5,946 nucleotides of DNA, taken from the NCBI GenBank assembly GCA_903885885.1, contig CAISKJ010000933.1, positions 1-5,946 on the forward strand. Reading direction: 5' to 3'. The notes beneath the pieces are model-generated. The model saw only the letters and a program-made list of their open reading frames with translations. It was not told where the DNA came from and searched no databases. This DNA is from an uncultured delta proteobacterium. Lineage in GTDB: Bacteria > Myxococcota_A > Polyangia > Polyangiales > Ga0077539. Within the stretch, counting starts at the first letter, position 1. Each line of letters opens with the position of its first letter. The position numbers were made by a program, and so were the translations under genes. Of the stretch, positions 1-5,782 are shown in pieces.

Positions 1-311
1 GGGGCGGCGGCGGGCGGGGCCACGGGCCGCGGCGGGGGCTCGTAGTCGGAGGGGGCGCCGTACTGCGGCACCATCGAGATGGCCTCGTGGCTGTCGGCGT
101 GGGCCGTGGCGATGAAGGCGTCGTCGCAGCCCGCGAGCGCGAGCGAGGCCCCCGCCGCGAAGAGCGCCGCGCGCGACAGCCGCGGGAAGCGCGACGGCGC
201 CGCGGAGCGCTCGGGGCACGACGAGGCGCAGAACGGGCACACGGCCTCGTCGGTGCGAACGTGCCGCGCGCAGGCCGCGCAGGGGGCAAGCGTAGGAGGG
301 CGAGCGTTCAT
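1..311 (-). CDS. Small zinc-ribbon protein with lipobox-like hydrophobic segment (partial, 3' end outside window)
   Basis: The frame is open from an ATG at 311 to the window edge, giving 103 visible residues. Residues 11-28 hold two Cys pairs (C11-x2-C14 and C25-P-F-C28), the spacing of a short zinc ribbon, and a fifth Cys follows at 32. A basic stretch (R41 to R47) leads into a hydrophobic run (48-61) ending in LALAGC, which matches a lipobox with C62 as the lipidated residue. After it comes a Pro/Ala-rich, probably disordered tail containing an MVPQYGAP stretch. From memory, similar hypothetical proteins occur in Polyangia; I cannot check this here. The architecture is odd: signal peptidase II cleavage would remove the zinc ribbon, so the segment may be an uncleaved anchor instead. 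There is no Shine-Dalgarno, but a promoter-like box lies just upstream. Function is unknown. The gene is divergent from the cyclotransferase gene. Confidence 0.72.
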   Translation of the reverse strand, partial: MNARPPTLAPCAACARHVRTDEAVCPFCASSCPERSAAPSRFPRLSRAALFAAGASLALAGCDDAFIATAHADSHEAISMVPQYGAPSDYEPPPRPVAPPAAA

Positions 312-317
312 GGGCGC

Positions 318-326
318 AGACTAACA
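318..326 (-). promoter_or_regulatory. Extended -10-like box close to the start of the zinc-ribbon gene
   Basis: Read on the minus strand, the sequence is TGTTAGTCT, an extended TG plus a TAnnnT hexamer (323 to 318). It is followed by only six bases and then the ATG at 311. This spacing is what a leaderless transcript would need, and no Shine-Dalgarno is visible. I see no convincing -35 element. The assignment is inference from motif and spacing. Confidence 0.4.
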
Positions 327-373
327 CCCGTCGACGCGGGGCGGGCGGCACCCTGCACGCGCGCGCGGCGCTG

Positions 374-379
374 TGGTAT
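374..379 (+). promoter_or_regulatory. Possible extended -10 element of the cyclotransferase-helicase unit
   Basis: TGGTAT fits the TGnTA core of an extended -10 element in an otherwise extremely GC-rich 87-bp divergent intergenic region. It ends 19 bases before the chosen ATG at 399, which would leave a leader of roughly ten bases. There is no clear -35 box and no purine-rich ribosome binding site between it and the ATG. This is weak evidence based on position and local AT content. Confidence 0.3.
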
Positions 380-398
380 CGCCCGGGGCACACCTCCG

Positions 399-1241
399 AT
401 GTCGCGCCCCACCGTGCTCTCTTCGCTGCTCCTCCCGGTCGCGCTCGCGGCCTGCAACAACGCGCGCCCGGCGCCGGTCACGCCCGTCGCGCCGCGCGTC
501 GACGCGCCCGTGGCGCCGCCCGTCGCCACGCCGACGCCGCGCTTCGCGGCCGACGTGGTCGCGCGCATCCCCCACGCGCCCGATGCCTTCACGCAGGGGC
601 TCGAGTTCTATGAGGGCTCGCTCTTCGAAAGCACCGGCCTCTACGGCCGCTCGACCGTGCGCGTGCTCGACCCCGCGACGGGCTCCGAGTCGCGGCGCCG
701 CGACGTGGCGCCCGAGCACTTCGCCGAGGGGCTCACCGTGTTCGGTCGGCGCATCTATCAGCTCACGTACGAGACGCACCGGTGCTTCGTGTACGACGCG
801 GCCACGCTCGAGCCCGTGGCCGAGCACACGTACACCGGCGAGGGCTGGGGCCTCACGCACGACGACCGCTCGCTCATCATGAGCGACGGCACCGACACGC
901 TGCGCTTCATCGACCCGGCCACCTTCGCCGTGGTGCGACGGGTGCGCGTCACCGAGGCTGGGTCTCCCATCGATCAGATCAACGAGCTCGAGATGGTCGA
1001 GGGCCAGGTGTTCGCCAACATCTGGCACGGCGAGCGTATCGCGCGCATCGACCCCGCCACGGGCCGCGTCGTCGGGTGGATCGAGCTGCCCTTCTCGCGC
1101 GACTCGCTGGGCCTGCGCGAGCCCGAGGCCGTGCTCAACGGCATCGCGTACGAGCCCTCCTCGCACCGGCTTCTGGTGACGGGCAAGCTGTGGCCGGTGA
1201 TCTTCGAAGTGCGCCTGCGCCCGGTGAGCGATGGCGGCTGA
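399..1241 (+). CDS. Glutaminyl-peptide cyclotransferase, lipoprotein (bacterial/plant-type beta-propeller QC)
   Basis: The enzyme converts an N-terminal glutamine of peptides or proteins to pyroglutamate with release of ammonia. The 280-residue product has a lipoprotein signal (hydrophobic 5-18, lipobox LAAC, C19), then a Pro/Ala/Val-rich linker to about residue 47, then the catalytic domain. Family motifs appear in order: AFTQGL (63-68), FESTGLYG (76-83), FAEGLT (108-113), GEGWGLT (147-153), SDG (162-164), NELE (195-198), ANIW (206-209), LNGIAY (246-251) and TGKLW (261-265). This is the five-bladed propeller family known from papaya, Myxococcus and Xanthomonas. The conserved polar residues Q66, E77, N195 and K263 are present. 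In a position where I recall a family Trp (LTW), this protein has Y124. The frame stays open upstream to 87, but the signal peptide fixes the start at 399. Residue 20 is Asn, so an outer-membrane location is plausible. The gene overlaps the helicase gene. Confidence 0.95.
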   Translation: MSRPTVLSSLLLPVALAACNNARPAPVTPVAPRVDAPVAPPVATPTPRFAADVVARIPHAPDAFTQGLEFYEGSLFESTGLYGRSTVRVLDPATGSESRRRDVAPEHFAEGLTVFGRRIYQLTYETHRCFVYDAATLEPVAEHTYTGEGWGLTHDDRSLIMSDGTDTLRFIDPATFAVVRRVRVTEAGSPIDQINELEMVEGQVFANIWHGERIARIDPATGRVVGWIELPFSRDSLGLREPEAVLNGIAYEPSSHRLLVTGKLWPVIFEVRLRPVSDGG

Positions 1242-2904
1242 GGCCCCCACGCTGCGGCCCTACCAGCGCGACGCCGTCGAGGCCGTGCTCGCTGCGCGCA
1301 AGGCGGGCACGCGCCGCATGGTGGTGTGCCTCCCTACGGGCGCCGGCAAGACCGTGGTGTTCGCCCACCTCGCGCGCCTCGCCACGCGCCCCGTGCTCGT
1401 GATCGCCCACCGCGAGGAGCTCCTCGCGCAGGCCCGCGCCAAGCTCGAGCGCGCGCTCGGCGCCGACGCCGTGGTGTCCATCGAGCAGGGCGCGCGCCGC
1501 GCGTCGGGCGACTTCAAGGTCGCCGTGTGCTCCATCCGCTCGCTGCGGTCGGAGCGCCTCGCGCGGCTCCTCAGCTCGCCCGCGGGGCGTCAGATCGGGC
1601 TGGTGATCTACGACGAGTGTCACCACGCGGCCGCGGACGACAATCTCCGCGTGCTGCGCGAGCTCGGGTGCTTCGACAGCGGTTGGACGGGCACGCTCGT
1701 GGGCTTCACCGCCACCACCGCGCGCGGCGACGGGCGCGGCCTCGACGGCGTGTTCGAGAAGATCGTGTACGCCCGCACGCTCCCCGAGATGATCCGCGAC
1801 GGGTACCTCGTGTCGCTCCGCGGATACCGTATTTCAACGGGCGCCGACCTCACGCGGCTCTCTTCGCGGGGCCTCGATTTTCAGGAGGACGAGCTCGCCG
1901 AGGCCGTCGACATCGAGGAGCGCAACGCCCTCGTGGCGCGCTCGATTCAAGAGCTCGCGCGCGACCGTCGCACCATCGCGTTTTGCGTCACCGTGGCCCA
2001 CGCGCGCAACCTCCAGCGCTCGCTGCAGGCCCTCGGCGTGCGCGCCGGCATGGTGCACGGCGAGATGGCCGCCGACCTGCGCGCGAAGGCCCTGCGTGAG
2101 TTCGCCGACGGCGCGGTGCAGGCGCTCACCAACGTGGCCGTGCTCACCGAGGGCTTCGACGACCCCGGTGTTTCATGCGTGGCCATGGCGCGGCCCACGC
2201 GCTCCGAGGGGCTCTACACGCAGTGCGTGGGGCGCGGCACGCGGCTCTTCGAGGGCAAGCGCGACTGCCTCGTGCTCGACTTCGTCGACGTGTCGTCGCT
2301 GAGCCTCTGCGCGCTCCCTACGCTCTTCGGCATGCCGCGCGAGCTCGACCTCGAAGGCCGCGACGCGAGCGAGGCGCAGGCCGCGTTCGACCAGATCGGC
2401 TTCGATCACCCGGCGTTTCAGGTCGAGGCGGGGGCCATCACCCTCGGCGAGATTCAAGAGCGCGCGGCGGCCTTCGACCCGCTCACGCAAGAGGTCGACG
2501 TCGACGTGCGGGCGGTGTCGCGCAACGCGTGGGCGTCGCTCGGTCGCCACGGGCTCGCGCTGCACTTCGAACGCGCGCCGGGGAGGCTCTGCGAGGCCCT
2601 GGTGCTCTCGCGCGCCGCGCGCGGCAAGCGCTGGGAGGTGACCCTCGACGGCGCCCCCATGGAGCGCTTCTCGAACATCGAAGACGCCGTGCAGGCCGTG
2701 GACTACGAGGTGCACCGCCGCGGCCCCGCCGTCGAGGCCTCGGCGCGCAGCGGGGCCCCGTGGCGCCGCACGGCCATCACGAAGGAGCGCGCCGACCGCA
2801 TCGCGAAGGCGCGGCTGCGTCCGTGGCCGCCGGTGAACCTCGGCGAGGCGGTGGTGCTCGAGGCGCTGATCCTCGCGCGCGGAGCGGGTCGAAGCAGGGC
2901 CTGA
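1231..2904 (+). CDS. DEAD/DEAH-box family SF2 helicase (SSL2/RadD-like core)
   Basis: This 557-residue ATP-dependent nucleic-acid helicase or translocase has a full superfamily 2 motif set. A Q-like LRPYQ (8-12) precedes motif I PTGAGKT (35-41), motif Ia AHREELLAQA (59-68), motif II DECH (128-131), motif III TATT (160-163), a motif IV region around 249-258, motif V TNVAVLTEGFDDP (300-312) and motif VI QCVGRGTR (331-338). The core resembles the COG1061 group, which contains RadD and many type III restriction-like helicases. The C-terminal part (about 420-557) has no Cys cluster, so the zinc finger I associate with RadD is missing. Instead it ends in a W-R (511-512), basic helix and GEA (538-540) pattern, like a C-terminal module I recall from Irc3-type helicases. 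The ATG overlaps the end of the cyclotransferase gene by 11 bases, so translation is probably coupled; a GGTGAG lies only two bases before it. Substrate is unknown. DNA repair is the likeliest role, but RNA work is possible. Confidence 0.92.
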   Translation: MAAEAPTLRPYQRDAVEAVLAARKAGTRRMVVCLPTGAGKTVVFAHLARLATRPVLVIAHREELLAQARAKLERALGADAVVSIEQGARRASGDFKVAVCSIRSLRSERLARLLSSPAGRQIGLVIYDECHHAAADDNLRVLRELGCFDSGWTGTLVGFTATTARGDGRGLDGVFEKIVYARTLPEMIRDGYLVSLRGYRISTGADLTRLSSRGLDFQEDELAEAVDIEERNALVARSIQELARDRRTIAFCVTVAHARNLQRSLQALGVRAGMVHGEMAADLRAKALREFADGAVQALTNVAVLTEGFDDPGVSCVAMARPTRSEGLYTQCVGRGTRLFEGKRDCLVLDFVDVSSLSLCALPTLFGMPRELDLEGRDASEAQAAFDQIGFDHPAFQVEAGAITLGEIQERAAAFDPLTQEVDVDVRAVSRNAWASLGRHGLALHFERAPGRLCEALVLSRAARGKRWEVTLDGAPMERFSNIEDAVQAVDYEVHRRGPAVEASARSGAPWRRTAITKERADRIAKARLRPWPPVNLGEAVVLEALILARGAGRSRA

Positions 2905-2906
2905 GC

Positions 2907-2946
2907 GCACCGTGGGTGACCGGCGGCGGTGGTGTACCCACCGTGC
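2907..2946. terminator. Inverted repeat after the helicase stop: possible terminator or operator
   Basis: Arms 2907-2917 (GCACCGTGGGT) and 2936-2946 (ACCCACCGTGC) are complementary over 11 positions, with a single C-C mismatch at 2911/2942. Inside the 18-base loop, ACC (2919-2921) can pair with GGT (2931-2933), extending the stem. It starts two bases after the helicase stop codon, which suits a terminator. No T-run follows, so this is not a canonical intrinsic terminator. A protein-binding site upstream of the vWA gene is the alternative. Confidence 0.5.
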
Positions 2947-3053
2947 CCGCGCGGCCCGCTGTGCCACCTGCGCCACGCGCGAGCGCCCTCCGTCACGGTG
3001 CGGCGCGATGCTGCGCGGTTGAATCCTCGCGGCGCAGGGCGCGGCACACGCGC

Positions 3054-3062
3054 TGCTATGTG
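3054..3062 (+). promoter_or_regulatory. Possible extended -10 element of the vWA gene
   Basis: TGCTATGTG contains the TGnTAT core of an extended -10 element and lies 32 bases before the ATG at 3095, upstream of a good ribosome binding site. The nearby TTGAAT at 3019-3024 is 32 bases away and too far to act as its -35 box. The call rests on motif and placement alone. Confidence 0.3.
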
Positions 3063-3081
3063 CCTCCGCGAACGCTCATTC

Positions 3082-3087
3082 GAGGGG
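3082..3087 (+). promoter_or_regulatory. Ribosome binding site of the vWA gene
   Basis: GAGGGG lies seven bases before the ATG at 3095. It is the clearest Shine-Dalgarno in the window and fixes the start, which is directly followed by a lipoprotein signal peptide. The other genes here lack a comparable site. Confidence 0.75.
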
Positions 3088-3094
3088 AACCGCG

Positions 3095-4699
3095 ATGCGT
3101 CATCTGTCGTACCTTGCTTTCTTCTTCTCGCTCGGCCTCGGCCTCGAGGCCTGCGGTCAGTCCGACGAGTCGGCGCCGCTCGCCTCGCCTCCCTACGACG
3201 GCGCCACGGGCACCTCCGTGTTCGACGCCGCGCGGCCGGAGCCGTCGCTCACCCCGCGCGCCGACGCGGGCGCTCCCCTCGACGTGGCCGCGAGCTCCGA
3301 TGTGCCGTCGGCGCCCGACGTGGCGCCGCCCCCCGCCGACGCGGGCGAGCGCGCCGACGCGGCCGATGCGAGCGACGCGCGCGTGGCGTGTGAGTCGATC
3401 GCCTCGCGCGAGCCGGTGACGCTCTACCTGTCGGCCGACGATTCGAACTCCATGGCCTCGCCGGCCATCGTGCGGCGCATGATTCGCCTGGGGCAGCGGG
3501 TGCCGGCGGCGATCGTGCGCACCTACGAGTTTCTCAACTACTACAACGTGCCCTACGAGGCCGCTGCGCCCGATCGCGTGCGGGTCGTTCCGCAGATGCG
3601 CACGGGCGAAGGGGAGGGGAGCTACGAGCTCCAGGTGGGCATCGCGTCGGAGCGCCGCGCCCCGACGGCCCTGCGCCCCATGAGCATCACCTTCGTGCTC
3701 GACACGTCGGGCTCCATGGCGGGCGATCAACGCATCGAGCGCGAGCGCGCGGTGATTCGCGACATCGCCGGCTCGCTCCGCGCGGGCGACATCGTGTCGG
3801 CGGTGACGTGGAACACCGCGCAGCGCGAGATGCTCTCGGGCTATCGGGTCACGGGCCCGCGCGACCCGCGGCTCATCGCGCTCGCCGATGCGCTCAATGC
3901 CTCGGGCGGCACCGACCTGTCGGGAGGCCTCCGCGCGGGCTACGCGCTCGCGCAGCGAAACTACGCCGAAGACCGCCTCAACCGTGTGGTGGTGATCAGC
4001 GATGGCATCGCCAACGTGGGAGAGACCGACGCCAACGTGATCGCCGAGGCGTCACACTTCGCCGAGCGCGAAGAGATCTACCTGGTAGGCGTGGGCGTGG
4101 GCGACGGCTTCAACGACACCATGATGGACACGGTGACCGACCGCGGCCGCGGGGCCTATGTGTTTGTCGACAGCGACGCCGAGTCGGCTACGATGTTCGG
4201 TGAGCGCTTCGCGGAGACGATGGACCTCGCGGTGCGCGCGGTGCGGCTCGAGCTCACGCTGCCCTGGTACATGCGCGTCGCGGAGTTTCACGGCGAGGCC
4301 ATTTCGACCAACCCCCGCGAGATCGACCCGCAGCACCTCGCGCCCAACGACGCGATGGTGTTTCACCAGGTGCTCCAGTCGTGCTCGGGCTCCATGGTCG
4401 ATCTCAACGATCACATCGTGGCGCGGGCCACCTACGCGACGCGCGCGCGGGTGCCGTCGGTCGAGACCGTCGACATGACCATGGCCGACCTGCTCGCGGG
4501 CGAAGACGCCGCGCTGCTCCGCGGGAGGGCCATCGTGGCGTGGGCCGAGGCGCTCAAGCGCATCGTGCCCGGCGCGGCCAACGCGGGCGCGATTCTCGAC
4601 GAGACCGAGCGCACCGTGCGGGCCGCGCGCGCGGGCGCCGACCCGGCGCTCGACGAGATCCTCGCGCTCATCGCAGCGTATCGCGGCATCGTGCGCTAA
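3095..4699 (+). CDS. von Willebrand factor A domain lipoprotein, YfbK-like
   Basis: This is a secreted, lipid-anchored 534-residue protein that probably binds a protein ligand through a metal-ion-dependent adhesion site. The signal peptide (hydrophobic 4-17) ends in lipobox LEAC with C20. Residues 22-97 are a disordered Asp/Ala/Pro linker with repeated DAG, DV and DA steps. Residues about 107-155 match the N-terminal domain that precedes vWA in YfbK-type proteins (VRRMIRLGQRVP and the FLNYY segment). The vWA domain spans about 195-380 with an intact MIDAS: DTSGS (203-207), T273 in GGTDL, and D303 in ISDG. The C-terminal part (about 380-534) corresponds to the YfbK C-terminal domain and ends in helices. 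Apart from C20 there are only two Cys, C99 and C430, which could form a disulfide joining linker and C-terminal domain. The oxygenase gene follows after 57 bases. The ligand is unknown. Confidence 0.93.
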   Translation: MRHLSYLAFFFSLGLGLEACGQSDESAPLASPPYDGATGTSVFDAARPEPSLTPRADAGAPLDVAASSDVPSAPDVAPPPADAGERADAADASDARVACESIASREPVTLYLSADDSNSMASPAIVRRMIRLGQRVPAAIVRTYEFLNYYNVPYEAAAPDRVRVVPQMRTGEGEGSYELQVGIASERRAPTALRPMSITFVLDTSGSMAGDQRIERERAVIRDIAGSLRAGDIVSAVTWNTAQREMLSGYRVTGPRDPRLIALADALNASGGTDLSGGLRAGYALAQRNYAEDRLNRVVVISDGIANVGETDANVIAEASHFAEREEIYLVGVGVGDGFNDTMMDTVTDRGRGAYVFVDSDAESATMFGERFAETMDLAVRAVRLELTLPWYMRVAEFHGEAISTNPREIDPQHLAPNDAMVFHQVLQSCSGSMVDLNDHIVARATYATRARVPSVETVDMTMADLLAGEDAALLRGRAIVAWAEALKRIVPGAANAGAILDETERTVRAARAGADPALDEILALIAAYRGIVR

Positions 4700-4756
4700 T
4701 TGGGGGGACAGGCCCCGAAGCCGACGGGCCGCCGCGAGCCTCTTACCGCCTCGACG

Positions 4757-5752
4757 ATGAATGCGCTCTTCGAAGGCTTTGCGAGGGTATGGACGGCGGT
4801 CGCGCTGGCGTCGGAGCTGAAGCCCGGCGCGCCGCTGGCGGTGCAGGTGGCGGGCACCGGCGTGGTGCTCTTTCGCGACAAGGCCAACACCGTGCGGGCG
4901 CTCGTCGATCGGTGTCCCCATCGGGGCGTGGCGCTCTCGCTCGGCAAGGTGCGCGATGGGTGCATCGAGTGCCCCTTTCACGGGTGGCGGCTCGATGGCA
5001 CCGGTCAGGTGTGTCACGTGCCGTGGAACCCCGACGCGAAGCTCGACACGCTCCAGGGCGTGGCGGTGCCGGCGCGCGAGCTCGCGGGGCAACTGTGGAT
5101 CTACACCGCGGCGGGCGAAGAGGCTCCCACGGAGCCGTCGGTGCACGAGGCGCTGTTGCGCCCCGGGGTGCGCGTGTCGGGCCGCGCCATCGTGTGGAAC
5201 ACCCACTGGACGCGCGCCATGGAGAACATGCTCGACTGGCCGCACCTGCCCTTCGTACACGCGAACACCATCGGAAAGAACATGGTGCGTCAGGCGTCGT
5301 CGCGCATGGACATCACCTGGGAGGATCGCCCCTGGGGCGCGCACACGCACATCGCGATCGACGGCAAGGCCGAGCCGGGCTCGCTCGACCTGCGCTGGCC
5401 CAACCAGATGAACCTGCACATTCCCATTCCGAACAAGCTGCTCATGATGTTTGTGACCTGCGTGCCCGTCGATGCGCAGCGGACTCGCATGATTCTCACC
5501 ATGGCGCGCGACTTTCTCACGCTGCCCCTCTTCGACCTCTTCTTTCATCGCAGCAACCTTCGCATCGCCAACGAAGACAAGGCCATCGTCGAGTCGTCGT
5601 GGCCCGCGGAGGTTCCGCGCCCCGGCGACGAGCGCTCGGTGCGCACCGACGCGGTCACCCTGGCCTTTCGCAAGCGGTACTTCGCCGAGCTCCACTGCTC
5701 GTCGAGCGAGGCGCCCGCGGGCCCGAAGGGGCGCCTCCCGGTGCTGGGCTGA
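4757..5752 (+). CDS. Rieske [2Fe-2S] non-heme iron oxygenase, alpha-subunit type
   Basis: This is a cytoplasmic oxygenase of 331 residues that uses O2 and electrons from a reductase to hydroxylate or demethylate an organic substrate. The Rieske cluster ligands are C53-P-H55 (in CPHRG) and C72-P-F-H75 (in CPFHGW), 16 residues apart. The mononuclear iron site is the D-x2-H-x4-H motif with D160, H163 and H168, preceded by N157. D274 in the NEDKAIVE segment is the likely third iron ligand. Length and layout resemble monooxygenases of the vanillate O-demethylase or dicamba monooxygenase type more than the 450-residue ring-hydroxylating dioxygenases. No reductase, ferredoxin or beta subunit is in the window, so electrons must come from elsewhere. 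The ATG at 4757 begins at the usual family N-terminus. An in-frame TTG at 4700 would add 19 residues without family character. No strong ribosome binding site is visible. Substrate cannot be told from sequence. Confidence 0.93.
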   Translation: MNALFEGFARVWTAVALASELKPGAPLAVQVAGTGVVLFRDKANTVRALVDRCPHRGVALSLGKVRDGCIECPFHGWRLDGTGQVCHVPWNPDAKLDTLQGVAVPARELAGQLWIYTAAGEEAPTEPSVHEALLRPGVRVSGRAIVWNTHWTRAMENMLDWPHLPFVHANTIGKNMVRQASSRMDITWEDRPWGAHTHIAIDGKAEPGSLDLRWPNQMNLHIPIPNKLLMMFVTCVPVDAQRTRMILTMARDFLTLPLFDLFFHRSNLRIANEDKAIVESSWPAEVPRPGDERSVRTDAVTLAFRKRYFAELHCSSSEAPAGPKGRLPVLG

Positions 5753-5767
5753 GCGTCGCGCATCGGG

Positions 5768-5773
5768 TACCCT
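5768..5773 (+). promoter_or_regulatory. TAnnnT box upstream of the last ORF
   Basis: TACCCT fits the TAnnnT pattern and ends nine bases before the ATG at 5783, the spacing of a leaderless or near-leaderless transcript. It sits in the 30-base gap after the oxygenase stop. There is no -35 box and no Shine-Dalgarno. The support is the similar placement of the box before the zinc-ribbon gene. Confidence 0.25.
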
Positions 5774-5782
5774 CGCGCCCCG

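Noticed and set aside
87..398. Long in-frame upstream extension of the cyclotransferase reading frame
   Set aside because: The extension is Arg/Ala-rich, lies opposite the zinc-ribbon gene, and would bury the lipoprotein signal peptide 104 residues inside the protein. The start at 399 is much better.
2929..3393. 154-codon plus-strand frame beginning in the gap after the helicase gene
   Set aside because: It starts inside the inverted repeat and mostly overlaps the vWA gene out of frame. Its product is Arg-rich and without motifs.
2175..3419. 414-codon plus-strand frame across the helicase end, the intergenic gap and the vWA start
   Set aside because: It spans a coding-noncoding-coding stretch, has Arg-rich shadow composition, and conflicts with two genes that have clear motifs.
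399..4699. A pyroglutamate pathway linking the cyclotransferase to the vWA lipoprotein as its substrate
   Set aside because: The mature vWA protein would begin with a lipidated Cys, not Gln, so it has no suitable N-terminus for the cyclotransferase.
4702..4716. G-run and GGGG/CCCC mini-hairpin after the vWA stop as a terminator
   Set aside because: The stem is only four pairs with a five-base loop and no T-run. The adjacent gene follows closely on the same strand, so termination here is unconvincing.
4700..4756. Upstream TTG start for the oxygenase
   Set aside because: The 19 extra residues are hydrophilic and lack family character. The TTG directly abuts the vWA stop, and the family N-terminus begins at the ATG at 4757.
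4052..5695. 547-codon open frame on the minus strand across the vWA and oxygenase genes
   Set aside because: It is antisense to two well-supported genes, and its translation is His/Arg/Ala-rich with no family motif. Long stop-free antisense frames are expected at this GC content.
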